DNA of 64,000 nt from NCBI GenBank assembly GCA_019638705.1, contig JAHBTI010000010.1, positions 1 through 64,000 of the forward strand, read 5' to 3'. The notes below the pieces were generated by a model. That model was not told the DNA's origin. It was given only the letters and a program-made list of their open reading frames with translations, and ran no database searches. Position numbers and translations under genes: made by a program. Source of the stretch: Bacteroidota bacterium. Its GTDB lineage: Bacteria > Bacteroidota > Bacteroidia > B-17B0 > Aurantibacillaceae. This document shows, one piece after another, positions 24,212 through 34,198 of the stretch (its first letter is position 1; every line of letters starts with the position of its first letter).

Positions 24212-24348
24212 AGAAACAGTTTAAATTTTATTCCGTGAAAATAAAATGTTATGAGGCAATATAAATTCACTTCTCGATACGCCTCCTATCGTCGGCTACT
24301 CGAAGTGACAGACAGCGCGTAACGGAAAAATAAAATTTAAACAGTTCT
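24212..24348. mobile_element. MITE-like element, copy 2 (about 137 bp)
   Basis: Terminal sequences nearly match copy 1 at 8922-9107: 'agaaacagtttaaatttt..' on the left and its near complement 'ataaaatttaaacagttct' on the right. Both copies have 'aaaatgttatgag' just inside the left end. The core differs: here it is a 'ctcgatacgcctcc' to 'ctactcgaagtgac' sequence that also occurs at 34003-34050. No coding capacity. It sits 5 nt after a stop codon, as copy 1 abuts a stop codon. Confidence 0.65.
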
Positions 24349-24365
24349 AAACAAATCTTCAATAA

Positions 24366-24400
24366 AAAAACCTCTCAAAATGTATTAATGAGAGGTTTTT
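24366..24400. terminator. Bidirectional terminator between nucleotidyltransferase and pckA
   Basis: 'cctctca' (24371-24377) and 'tgagagg' (24389-24395), extended by A5 and T5 on the outside, so a T-run follows the stem on both strands. It lies at the end of the convergent pckA gene. Confidence 0.8.
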
Positions 24401-24428
24401 CTTTTATAGTTTTTTCAAAACTTACTTC

Positions 24429-26042
24429 TTACGCCGCTACTTCCACTTTTGGTGCAGCCGATAAAATTTCTTCGTTTGCGGCTGAAGCGTACTGGCTGAA
24501 ATTTTTAATAAACTGTTCTGCCAAATTTTTTGCTTTGTCGTCGTAAGCATTTTTGTCTTTCCAAGAGTCGCGCGGGTTCAGCAATTCAGCGGGAACACCT
24601 TCGCATGATTTTGGAAATGCCAAATTAAAGAAATTGGTTTTTCCGTATTCTGCGTTGTCTAATTTTCCTGTTAATGCTGCGGTAATCAAAGCGCGTGTAT
24701 AAGATAATTTAATGCGGCTTCCAACTCCGTAAGAACCACCAACCCAACCGGTGTTGAGCAACCAAACGTTTACTTTGTGTTTTTTCAATTTTTCGCCCAA
24801 CAATTCTGCGTATTTAGTTGGGTGCAAAGGCAAAAATGCTTTGCCAAAGCAAGCCGAAAATGTGGTAGTCGGTTCGGTAATTCCCATTTCAGTACCTGCC
24901 ACTTTTGCGGTGTAACCCGAAATAAAATTATACATAGCTTGCCCTGTGGTTAATTTGCTGATTGGAGGTAACACACCAAAGGCATCGCAAGTCAGGAAGA
25001 AAATATTTTTAGGAATATCGCCAACGGCAGGTGTTACGGCATTGTCAATATAATTTGCGGGATAGCTTACGCGCGTATTTTCTGTGCGGCTGATGTCGCT
25101 GTAATCAACAGTAGTGGTATTTTCGTACAAGCCGATGTTTTCTAACAACGAGCCGAATTTAATGGCGTTGAAAATTTGCGGTTCTTTTTCGGCGGTTAAA
25201 TCCACACATTTTGCGTAACAACCGCCTTCAAAGTTAAACACCGCTTTGTCGCTCCAGCCGTGTTCGTCATCACCAATCAATTTACGGTTGGGGTCGGCAC
25301 TCAAGGTTGTTTTTCCTGTGCCAGACAAACCGAAGAAAATAGCAGTATCGCCCTCTTTGCCAATATTTGCTGAGCAATGCATGGACAGCACGTTTTTCTC
25401 GTGAGGTAAAATGTAATTCAACACCGAGAAAATTGATTTTTTAATTTCGCCTGTGTAAGCACTTCCGCCAATTAAAATTACCTTTTTAGTGAAGTTGATA
25501 ATGGTGAAATTGTGTTGGCGTGTGCCGTCAATTTTAGGGTCGGCTTTAAAGCCCGGCGCGTTAATAATTACCCACTCGTGTTTAAATTTTTGAATTTCTT
25601 CAAGGGTTGGGCGCAAAAATAAATTGTATGAAAATAAATTGCTCCAAGGGTATTCGTTTACTACACGAATATTGATACGGAAAGTCGGTTCGGCGCAAGC
25701 ATACGCATCGCGCACCCAAATTTCTTTTCCGCCCAAATAAGCCAACATACGGTTGTGCAAAGCATCAAATTTATCGGCTTCAAAACGGTTGTTCACATCG
25801 CCCCACCAAACGCTGTCTTTTGTATTTTCGTCGTAAACCACAAATTTATCTTTTGGCGAACGCCCTGTAAACTCACCTGTATCAACTGCAAGCGCACCAA
25901 CATCGGTTAAAAATCCTTCGCCACGAACAATAGTGTCTTCCACTAATTCGCTTGGGTGAAGATTCCAATAAGCCATTTCAACGTTTGAAAGACCTAATTC
26001 AGCAACTGAAGCGTTTTCCGCTTTAATTCCAATTTCGTTCAT
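24429..26042 (-). CDS. pckA: Phosphoenolpyruvate carboxykinase (ATP)
   Basis: 537 residues, normal length. Converts oxaloacetate and ATP to PEP and CO2 in gluconeogenesis. The kinase P-loop 'FGLSGTGKTTLSADP' is preceded by 'MHCSANIGKEGD' with metal-site His, and followed by 'LIGDDEHGWSD' and 'NFEGGCYAKCV'. The C-terminal 'NTGWVGGSYGVGSRIKLSYTRALI' is intact. A TACTTTCG stretch upstream on the minus strand may be its -7 element. It stands alone with a clear terminator. Confidence 0.97.
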   Translation of the reverse strand: MNEIGIKAENASVAELGLSNVEMAYWNLHPSELVEDTIVRGEGFLTDVGALAVDTGEFTGRSPKDKFVVYDENTKDSVWWGDVNNRFEADKFDALHNRMLAYLGGKEIWVRDAYACAEPTFRINIRVVNEYPWSNLFSYNLFLRPTLEEIQKFKHEWVIINAPGFKADPKIDGTRQHNFTIINFTKKVILIGGSAYTGEIKKSIFSVLNYILPHEKNVLSMHCSANIGKEGDTAIFFGLSGTGKTTLSADPNRKLIGDDEHGWSDKAVFNFEGGCYAKCVDLTAEKEPQIFNAIKFGSLLENIGLYENTTTVDYSDISRTENTRVSYPANYIDNAVTPAVGDIPKNIFFLTCDAFGVLPPISKLTTGQAMYNFISGYTAKVAGTEMGITEPTTTFSACFGKAFLPLHPTKYAELLGEKLKKHKVNVWLLNTGWVGGSYGVGSRIKLSYTRALITAALTGKLDNAEYGKTNFFNLAFPKSCEGVPAELLNPRDSWKDKNAYDDKAKNLAEQFIKNFSQYASAANEEILSAAPKVEVAA

Positions 26043-26166
26043 TTTTTAGTAAGAGGTATGATTAATGTGGGGCGAAAGTACAAAAAAAACAGTCGCGGGT
26101 TTTATGAATTTATTGTACTTTGTTAAAACAAAAACTTGTACATTATAGTTGTAAATTATAATTCAA

Positions 26167-29100
26167 TCACCTCATAATCACCATTTTTCCAAATTCTTTT
26201 CTGAAATATTTGTCGGCGGAAGTAGCGTTGTGTTCTACATGGCTGCCGTTTAGTTTGGTAATGACATGATACAGGTAAACACCGTTTGCGAGGCGGTCAC
26301 CAAAATTATCGCGCCCGTCCCAAGCGTATTCGCTGATGTTTTTGCCGATGTGTATATAACCTAATTCGGAGCGAGTAATTTCGCGCACAATTTTTCCTGT
26401 AATGGTCATAATGCGAATGGTAAACACTTCGGGCACTTCGCTGCCTGTGAGCGTAAACACAAAGCGTGTGCTTGTGGTAAAGGGATTTGGATAATTTACC
26501 ACATTAGTTACCGTGGGTTTATTTTGAATTTCAAACTGAATGCTGTAATCGCTTGCGCCCGAAGTATTGTTGCTTCTGTCGCGGGCTTGCACGGAAAGCG
26601 TGTATTTTCCGTCCACAACTAAACTTGGATTGTATAAAATGCTGCACGAATTTTTCGGCAATTGCGCAGGCGTAAATTGCAAGCCCTGTGCAAAATAAAT
26701 CCGTTGGCGTGTGCCTTGATTTGGTGCTTGCAAATACACGGCAAAGGCACTTGTGTCGTTCAACGCTAAAAATTTATTCTCGTCTTTCAGGGTAATTAAA
26801 ATATTCGGTTTGGCAGAAACAATATCGCCGTTCAAAATGCGAACACCGTCAAAGGTTACGTCCAACAGGGGATTGGTAATATCACCACGCACATTAAACG
26901 CATAACGCCCAATGTTGTTAAACTGATGTTGCTCATGCTGATACTTTGCGTTTTGCACAGGGTTTACATAAATCCACAAAGCATTATTTCCTTGCAGTTG
27001 ATAGGAATTTATTTTTACGGTATCTATTAAAACCTGATGTGGCGCAAATCCTGCCGCTTTCATCTTTTGCGGCAGCACCGTTTTGTTGCGGTTATTATCT
27101 TCAATCCAATACGTTACAACCAAACTGTCGGTAAAGGTTTTTTCGCCAACGTTTTCTATCGGAAAATGAAAGGTAACATTATCGCCCTCCTGCAAACTGT
27201 CGTTTATGCTCTTAAATCCTTTTAAGGGATTTATGGCACATTCGGGAGCTTCTTCGTACAACACCTGCCAGCGTTTGAGTTGCGGCGAAGTGCGGAAAGC
27301 ATTGTCTTTCATCAGCGCAACTAATTTTAAAAAAGGATATATTTTTGCATCGGCGTAATTGTATAAAGCCAACACATTGGCACTGTCCACAGGAAAAGCC
27401 TTTAAGGTGTCTTGCTGTCCGTTGGCGCGAATACCCACAAGTTTCAGCACGGTTGTATCGCCTGCCCCCGCTTCCAAACTTTTTACCTGCCAGTGCAAAG
27501 AGTTCCATTTTGAAGACGGACCAATGATTTCGGAAGCAATGTAACCGCTGTTCCAGCGCGTTTTAATGGTATCTTCCAGCGTAATAATGGCTTGTTTGTT
27601 TACACCGCTTACCAAATGTCCTTGCCCTGCGCTCATACCTTTTTTACCGAATAAAATACAGGCTACCGTATCGGGAACGTTTTGAATGTTTGCGCCAATG
27701 CTTGCAAACGCCGAATACAAAGAATTTGAGTAAGTAGAAAGCTGAGAATATTTTGTGTTGCCCGCCAAATTTGCGCCTGTGGTGTAAGCCAGCACATAAT
27801 TATTTTGCGGCACGGCATTCAGGAAATTTTCTATGTCGGTTTGCCATGTGCTTGGCGAGCCGCAAGCCGACCAGTTTCCGAACGAGTAAACATAACGCTC
27901 ACCGTGCTCAATGCAATTATTAAATGTTCCCGAACAGGTGTTGGGGAAATTATCGCAACGCAAATACTGCGGTTTTCCTGTAATGCTGTCAAACACGGCA
28001 AAGTTCCAGCCGTCAAACGCGGACGACCAGCCTTCTTTTAACTCGGCATTAAAATAATAATTGAACGCCGGCATACCCAAGTAAGGAAAAATACCGCTTC
28101 GGCACATAACGCTGTGCTGATTGTTGTGAAACACAAATTGCCGTAAGTTTTTGTTGTATTGCACATATTGATAGGCATTGTTTTTAAACTGATGAAAATG
28201 TGCCTGCGCCCAACCGCGTTTTTCGCCAATGGTTTGAAAGGAGGTTTCTTTCCACGAAAACGATTGCTGCGGGGAAACGCTGTCGCGGCTTACGCGCCAA
28301 AAATAAACCGTGCTGTCGGCAAAAGGTAATTTTACGTTCCACTCCAACACACCGCCTGTGCTTGTCATAAGCGTTGTTTGAATGGGCGATAAAAATTTAT
28401 CGCAGGTGTCTAACTGAAAACGGTAGCTTGTTCGTGGCGCAAACGGGTCGGTGGTAGAGGCTTTGAGTGTGATTGTGTTTGTTTTTGGCACAACGGCGTA
28501 TTTAAAAGGGTACACAGGCATAATGTCGCCACCGGGGATAAACAGTTCTATTTTTCCGTTGGTGGCGTTGTTCAGTTCGTTGCTTTCGTTTATGTCGTTG
28601 TAATAATCAAGTTTTGCGGTAAAATAATTTAAGCCGATGCCACGGTTAAAATCCAAAGGCATAAAAAATTTAATGCTGCTTTTAAATGTGGCTGCGCGTG
28701 TGCGTTTCAACACAGATACCGAATCGCCGTTGGCATAAAATCTTTCTATGCGAACAGAAAACGTATCGTTTGGCGCAGCACCCAAATTTTTGTAATTAAT
28801 TATCACGCCAACGGAATCGGTGTAGGTTTTTAAATCAAACAACACATCGCTGTTGTTTAAACTGTAATCGGGCAAAGCACCGTTGCTTATTTTTATGGCA
28901 GGGTCGCCGTGCAGCGTAACATTAAGCCCCACAAATTTCATAAGCATATCATTGGCTGCCGAATTGTTTCGGGAGGCTTCTTTTACCATATCCCCTACGC
29001 CCTGATTGTATTTGCTGTACGAGAGCGCGGTATAAAACTGCGCACAATAGTTGTGCAGCGCGTAATCAAACGCCAGCGATGTGGTGGCTAAAAAACCAAC

Positions 29101-31176
29101 GCTTCCTTTTTGTGAGGCAAACACAAAGCGGTTGCTCACGGCAGCATGATTAAACAGGTGAACATTGCCTGAATAACACGAATTGGACACCACAAAAGGA
29201 TATTTGTCTTTGTTGTTAAACATATCGGGGTTATCAATTGCCCAGTCAAAATTATCGGTAGAGCCGTGTCCGAAAAAATTAAACACCGCACAGCCTGCAT
29301 TTACAGCGTTTTTAACGCTGTCGCTCACATTGGTTTCAATGGGCGCGACAGAATTTTTATTGAACGTAAGCACATCGCCGCCAAAAAAATCGTTGCTGAT
29401 AACCTCTTTATACAAACTCATGTAGTTGCTTATGCTGTTTATCAGTTCAGGAGTATCGCCGCCCACAAAATGCAGCACACGTTTTTTCCACTCGGCTGCG
29501 CCTGTGCTTTCGTGCTGCTGCACTTTGGTTAAATACGTTATTACCTCATCGTTGGTTAATGCCGCCAGTCTTCCAAGCGGCATATCGGGTGCAAAAAATG
29601 CGGTATCGTTTTGCGATAAACCCGAGAGCAACAAATTATCGCAGCTTGGCACACCCATAGTCGGCACAAGGTTTTGAACCTGAGTTGCCGCGCCAAGATT
29701 GGAAACTTCTATGCCTTTACCGATGAGGAAAAAATAATTGGGCTGATGTGCCAAACTGTCTTTCAAAAATTTGGCAAAGTTGCGGATTGACAAAGGGTGT
29801 TTGTTTATGCCGTAAGCAAATTGTTCGTACAGTTCCTGAACATCGGCAGTTATTACATGGTAGCCGCCGCCTGCTGCCGACTGGCGATAATTGCGATACG
29901 CCATTGCCGAGGCTTGCAAACTTTTGTGATAAATAATAACGTAAGGTTTTGTGCCCGAAAAGTTTTTGAAATTGGTAAACGTTCCGTTTTCATTGGCTTT
30001 AATTAAGGTTGTAACGGGGATAATTTGCGTTTCAGCCGACAGCACACATAATTTGTTATTTACCGCACCATTGGGAATAACCGCCCGCAACTGCGCACCC
30101 TGCTTTACGGCAGTCATGCGTTTTCCGTTGCTTACATCTAACAACACCGCACCCGGGTAATTAAAGTTTTGAAAATTGAAAAAACTTTTTGAAGCGTTTG
30201 TATGGTTATTAATTACGGCTTTGCAAAACGGCTCGTTGTTTAAGTTGAGGGTTTGCGGATAAAAAACATGAATGTAATGCAGCAGGGTGCTGTTGTTAAA
30301 TTCGGCAAACTCGGCATTGGCTGCCGAAGCCAACGAAACAGTAAGGGCATCGTTTAAATTTTGGGCATTGAGCGTAAGCCGTTTTCTTACAGGCACAAAA
30401 CCTCTGAACAGGGTGTCGGAAAAAATAACAGGGGTATTTCCCTGCGTGGTGTATGACAACTGAATTTGGTGGTCGTTTTGCACAGAGCTGTTAAAACTCA
30501 TGCCCGAATAATTTACGGTAATGATTGCCGATAAATTGGCAGCGGTGTAAGAATTAAGCGCGGTAAAATTTGCCGACACGGAAGCACCTTTGTTAAAAGG
30601 CAATCCCCAGCCTTCGGCTTGTGTGTAGCGCGGATTGCTTACCCCTTCATGATATTCGCCTACGGTATTGTAGGTATGTTTTACGCTGTAAATTTTTTCG
30701 GAATAAAAATGTGCAGCAGCAGGGTAAGCCGCCGAATTGGTGTCTGTTTCCAACACATAGCGTTTGTTGTTTTCGGAAGTAGTGAGTGTGAGAAAGGCAT
30801 ACACGGTATCGTTAAACAACGAAACGTAAGGGTTTGGCAAATAGTTGATGTTGCTGTAAATGGCAGAGTCTGCTTCGCGCATAGCGGGGTTCGCATAAAA
30901 CTCCAAATAATCATCTGAATTGAATTGGTTATCGCTTTCGCCTTTTATGTACAAAAACTGTTCTTTGCCTTTTAAAAATAACTGAAAGTTTTTTGGATTA
31001 ACCGTGCTTAAATTGTAATAGTTGGCAAGCGTTGTGGAATCAATGCGGTAAATGCCCTCTTTAAAAATCGGGATTTTAAAATACTGTTGGGAATAATTTA
31101 TCCACCCATTGCCATACTGTGCTTGCAGGGCAAGGCTTAAAAAGAACAAACATATTGCGAAAATATTTTTTTTCAC
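26167..31176 (-). CDS. porU2: Type IX secretion sortase-like C25 peptidase (PorU2-like)
   Basis: 1669 residues. A signal peptide (1-19, 'ICLFFLSLALQAQ') is followed by a beta-rich N-terminal region and a gingipain-type C25 caspase-fold domain. The catalytic His is in 'FNFFGHGSTDNFD' (near 637) and the Cys in 'VVSNSCYSGNVHLF' (near 666). Long beta-sandwich and CARDB-like regions follow, and an FlgD-like/T9SS-like C-terminus ('NYPNPFTTSTRF', 'YAWDGRDNFGDRLANGVYLYHV'). The family cuts C-terminal signals from T9SS cargo and attaches cargo to the cell surface. It is longer than classic PorU. No other por genes are next to it. Confidence 0.85.
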   Translation of the reverse strand: MKKNIFAICLFFLSLALQAQYGNGWINYSQQYFKIPIFKEGIYRIDSTTLANYYNLSTVNPKNFQLFLKGKEQFLYIKGESDNQFNSDDYLEFYANPAMREADSAIYSNINYLPNPYVSLFNDTVYAFLTLTTSENNKRYVLETDTNSAAYPAAAHFYSEKIYSVKHTYNTVGEYHEGVSNPRYTQAEGWGLPFNKGASVSANFTALNSYTAANLSAIITVNYSGMSFNSSVQNDHQIQLSYTTQGNTPVIFSDTLFRGFVPVRKRLTLNAQNLNDALTVSLASAANAEFAEFNNSTLLHYIHVFYPQTLNLNNEPFCKAVINNHTNASKSFFNFQNFNYPGAVLLDVSNGKRMTAVKQGAQLRAVIPNGAVNNKLCVLSAETQIIPVTTLIKANENGTFTNFKNFSGTKPYVIIYHKSLQASAMAYRNYRQSAAGGGYHVITADVQELYEQFAYGINKHPLSIRNFAKFLKDSLAHQPNYFFLIGKGIEVSNLGAATQVQNLVPTMGVPSCDNLLLSGLSQNDTAFFAPDMPLGRLAALTNDEVITYLTKVQQHESTGAAEWKKRVLHFVGGDTPELINSISNYMSLYKEVISNDFFGGDVLTFNKNSVAPIETNVSDSVKNAVNAGCAVFNFFGHGSTDNFDWAIDNPDMFNNKDKYPFVVSNSCYSGNVHLFNHAAVSNRFVFASQKGSVGFLATTSLAFDYALHNYCAQFYTALSYSKYNQGVGDMVKEASRNNSAANDMLMKFVGLNVTLHGDPAIKISNGALPDYSLNNSDVLFDLKTYTDSVGVIINYKNLGAAPNDTFSVRIERFYANGDSVSVLKRTRAATFKSSIKFFMPLDFNRGIGLNYFTAKLDYYNDINESNELNNATNGKIELFIPGGDIMPVYPFKYAVVPKTNTITLKASTTDPFAPRTSYRFQLDTCDKFLSPIQTTLMTSTGGVLEWNVKLPFADSTVYFWRVSRDSVSPQQSFSWKETSFQTIGEKRGWAQAHFHQFKNNAYQYVQYNKNLRQFVFHNNQHSVMCRSGIFPYLGMPAFNYYFNAELKEGWSSAFDGWNFAVFDSITGKPQYLRCDNFPNTCSGTFNNCIEHGERYVYSFGNWSACGSPSTWQTDIENFLNAVPQNNYVLAYTTGANLAGNTKYSQLSTYSNSLYSAFASIGANIQNVPDTVACILFGKKGMSAGQGHLVSGVNKQAIITLEDTIKTRWNSGYIASEIIGPSSKWNSLHWQVKSLEAGAGDTTVLKLVGIRANGQQDTLKAFPVDSANVLALYNYADAKIYPFLKLVALMKDNAFRTSPQLKRWQVLYEEAPECAINPLKGFKSINDSLQEGDNVTFHFPIENVGEKTFTDSLVVTYWIEDNNRNKTVLPQKMKAAGFAPHQVLIDTVKINSYQLQGNNALWIYVNPVQNAKYQHEQHQFNNIGRYAFNVRGDITNPLLDVTFDGVRILNGDIVSAKPNILITLKDENKFLALNDTSAFAVYLQAPNQGTRQRIYFAQGLQFTPAQLPKNSCSILYNPSLVVDGKYTLSVQARDRSNNTSGASDYSIQFEIQNKPTVTNVVNYPNPFTTSTRFVFTLTGSEVPEVFTIRIMTITGKIVREITRSELGYIHIGKNISEYAWDGRDNFGDRLANGVYLYHVITKLNGSHVEHNATSADKYFRKEFGKMVIMR

Positions 31177-31360
31177 GTTTTACCGAAATTATCACAAACA
31201 TAGTAAAATATTCAAACGTATGTATGCGCTGCGCGTGGCAATTGCAAGGTTGTGCTTTGGCACATGGTTTTTGTGGCGAGCGAGAGGAACGAAAAATAAG
31301 CCTTGATTATTAAAAAAGATTTTATCACCTTTGTTAGTCTGTACCTGAATGAGTATCAAC

Positions 31361-33898
31361 ATGAAAAAAAAAATTATATTTTTTTTGTTAGCTTCTTTTT
31401 TGTTGGCTTTTTCTTGCGTTGCTCAATTCTCTTGTTCTGATAAATTGATTTATGGTTCAGACCTAAATGACCCTAACCAATACGTTAGGGTTTATAATCC
31501 TGCGCAACCTGTTTCTGCCAACAATCCCTCTTATACAACCATTCCGCTCCCTACAACGGTAATTCCCGGTTCTGACATAGCTCTTATGCATAACATAAAC
31601 GGGGGTAGCCCAAGCCCGACCTTATATTCAATGCTACCAAATAAAAATATTTGTTATTGGAACGGTAGTGTGTGGGTGGACACGGGACATCATTCTGGCA
31701 GTAATAACACCTATGGGTTTGCAGGTTGTGGTACTTACTTGTTCGGTTTGAAACCAATTGGCGGAGGAGTTCTTGAAATATACAGATATGACGGTACAGC
31801 TTCGGCTGCTTTGCTAACAACTATTTCTTTACCGTCTTCCTTTTTGATAGGAGATATGGTAACAGATTGTAATTGTAATTTTTACATTCTTACTTCAGAT
31901 GAATTACTAAAATATAATTCTAACGCACAGCTTATAGCAACATATACCATAAACCCTGTTAATGGATATTTTTCTGCTGGAGGTAGTCTCGCTGTCATTG
32001 GAGACACCATATACACACAATTCACTCTTAATGTTGTAAAAAAAGGTGTTATTACTGGTAATTCTGTTGTTACCATGTCTTCCTATACGGCATTTATAGG
32101 CGGAAGTGATTTTGCCTCCTGTCCCATATCCACTATTGTCAGTACTCAAGCCTCTATTAATTCAGGTACAATAGGCTGTAACCCCTCATCATTAAACTTA
32201 GCCGTAAGTGCCACCCTAAGCCCATTAGATTATAACTGGAGCGGTGTTGGCATTGGAACATCTGTGCAAGGTGGTTCTGTTATGAGCGTAAGCAGCGCAG
32301 GTATTTATACCTGCACCCTTACACAGGAAAGCTGTGATTATGTATTGGCTACGGTGGTAAGCACCGTAACAAGCAATACTACGGTGGTTAGCCCACAAAT
32401 ATTACCCGCTTCGGCGGTGTGTGTAAATGCTTCGCCTTTGTTTTCGTCCATAACAAACACGGCATATTCGTATCAATGGCACAATTCCGCTTCGGGCGCG
32501 GTGGTTAATTCCCAAAGCATTATACCCAACACGGCAGGTAATTATACCCTAAAAGTAACTGATGTCAGCAACGGTTGCTTTGGCACAGCCACCGCAAGCG
32601 TGTTGGCACAACCGCAAATTACTTTGGGTGTAAGCAGCAACACCATGTGTGTGTATGCTTATGATATTAACCGCATTATTGCCTTAACGCCAAGCGGTGC
32701 TATACATTATTCCATTTATGCAAGTTCGGGCTTTACCGTGCCTGTTGTTCCCTCGCAGCCCATAGTGGTGCAGCAAACGCAGCCCATTAATGCCTTTGGC
32801 GGAGGCGTGGGTTCTGCTACCTTGGTGGGTTCTAACGGGGCTTGTTCGGCTTCGGTCAGTGTCAATTTTTCGGTATTGCCTGTGTCCGCATTGGCAATCA
32901 CACCCTCGTTGGTAACGGTGTGTAAAAACACCAAGCAAAGCTTTGAGGCTGTTGGTGCAAACGTAAGTTCTTACACATGGCAACCGCAGTACGCTATCAG
33001 CAGCTCGTCAAACGAGAAAAAAGTAAATGTAAACATTGTTGCACCGCTTACGGTATCACTTACAGGCACAGATGTATTTGGCTGTGGCACAGGTGTGGTT
33101 ACCGCCGCCGCCGATGTGCTTCCCGATTTGCGTGGCAGTTTACTAAATTATGCAGACACATACTGTGCGCCCTTTTGCGCTGCTTTTAGTTTTGCGCCTG
33201 CCGCAGGTTCGGGAGCTGCCAAAGGTGCTTGGCAGATAGAAAATGTAAATTACAAAGCAAATTCATTCACCCATTGTTTTAAACAGGCAGGCGATTATGT
33301 CATCAACGGCATTTTAACGGACAGTATTCACGGTTGCTCTAATTCTGTTTCCTATTCGGTGCAAGCCTATCCGCGCCCCACAGCAGATTTTGAGTTTACA
33401 CCAAAACAACCCATTGAAAACAGCGAAGATGTTATTTTCACCAACACATCATCAGGTGTGTTATTAGACAGAGAAGCCGTTTGGTTTTTTCCAAACACTA
33501 ACCTTGTTTTTGGTGAAACGGCTCATTTCTTTTACAAAGATGAGGGAATTTATCCCGTAGCCATGCTGGTACGCAACAACTACGGCTGCACCGACACCGC
33601 CATAAAAGCCATAAACGTGCTACCCGATTTTTTTGTGTATGTACCAAATACCTTTACCCCAAACAACGACAATTTAAACGATGAGTTCAGAGCCGTAACA
33701 CGAGGCATAAAGGAATTTAAACTGTCTGTTTTCAATCGCTGGGGCACAAAAGTGTTTGAAAGCACCAATGTCAATCTGGGTTGGGACGGCACTTACAAAG
33801 GTGAACCCTGTAAAGTTGATGTGTATGTTTGGAAAATTACCGTTGTAAATGCCAAAGAGGAAAAGAAATTGCAGGGAACGGTGATGTTGGAACGGTGA
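31361..33898 (+). CDS. Large secreted protein with gliding-motility (CHU_C, T9SS type B) C-terminus
   Basis: 845 residues from the ATG at 31361, which precedes the signal peptide 'MKKKIIFFLLASFLLAFSCVAQ'; an in-frame ATG at 31349 adds four residues. After a possible beta-propeller region (to about 240) come Ig/PKD-like repeats with 'YNWSGVGIG', 'YQWHNSASG' and 'YTWQPQYAI'. The end shows 'VYVPNTFTPNNDNLNDEF', 'FNRWGTKVFES' and 'VYVWKITV', the type B sorting pattern. Such proteins are surface adhesins exported by the T9SS. An imperfect TTG-N20-CACCTTTG element lies just upstream. Confidence 0.85.
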   Translation: MKKKIIFFLLASFLLAFSCVAQFSCSDKLIYGSDLNDPNQYVRVYNPAQPVSANNPSYTTIPLPTTVIPGSDIALMHNINGGSPSPTLYSMLPNKNICYWNGSVWVDTGHHSGSNNTYGFAGCGTYLFGLKPIGGGVLEIYRYDGTASAALLTTISLPSSFLIGDMVTDCNCNFYILTSDELLKYNSNAQLIATYTINPVNGYFSAGGSLAVIGDTIYTQFTLNVVKKGVITGNSVVTMSSYTAFIGGSDFASCPISTIVSTQASINSGTIGCNPSSLNLAVSATLSPLDYNWSGVGIGTSVQGGSVMSVSSAGIYTCTLTQESCDYVLATVVSTVTSNTTVVSPQILPASAVCVNASPLFSSITNTAYSYQWHNSASGAVVNSQSIIPNTAGNYTLKVTDVSNGCFGTATASVLAQPQITLGVSSNTMCVYAYDINRIIALTPSGAIHYSIYASSGFTVPVVPSQPIVVQQTQPINAFGGGVGSATLVGSNGACSASVSVNFSVLPVSALAITPSLVTVCKNTKQSFEAVGANVSSYTWQPQYAISSSSNEKKVNVNIVAPLTVSLTGTDVFGCGTGVVTAAADVLPDLRGSLLNYADTYCAPFCAAFSFAPAAGSGAAKGAWQIENVNYKANSFTHCFKQAGDYVINGILTDSIHGCSNSVSYSVQAYPRPTADFEFTPKQPIENSEDVIFTNTSSGVLLDREAVWFFPNTNLVFGETAHFFYKDEGIYPVAMLVRNNYGCTDTAIKAINVLPDFFVYVPNTFTPNNDNLNDEFRAVTRGIKEFKLSVFNRWGTKVFESTNVNLGWDGTYKGEPCKVDVYVWKITVVNAKEEKKLQGTVMLER

Positions 33899-34120
33899 TT
33901 TTACAACTTCAGTTCTCGATAAGGTTTGCAAAGAGGCAGCAAACCCACTCGAACTGACAACTCCTTTGTCACTTCGAGTAGCCCGAAGCATGAGGGCGTA
34001 TCCTTTGTCATTTCGAGTAGCCGACGACAGGAGGCGTATCGAGAAATGATTTTACCGACTCCAGTTCTCGATACAGGTTTGCAAAGAGGCAGTAAACCCG
34101 CTCGAACTGACAATTTTTAA
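33899..34120. repeat. Intergenic repeat block: 65-bp direct repeats around palindromic cores
   Basis: Two similar 65-bp units (about 33899-33962 and 34049-34113) both contain 'ttgcaaagaggcag' and 'ctcgaactgaca'. Between them are 'cacttcgagtagcccgaagc' and 'catttcgagtagccgacg' sequences that repeat each other and match the inverse of the core of the MITE-like element at 24212. No gene lies in the 300-nt gap to 34199. Related stretches occur at 55787-55888. Confidence 0.7.
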
Positions 34121-34198
34121 ATGCTTTATCTATTTTGTTTGGATTTTATCTGAATAGTGAGTAACATTAAACGATAAAAAAACGTTTTTTACGCCTAT

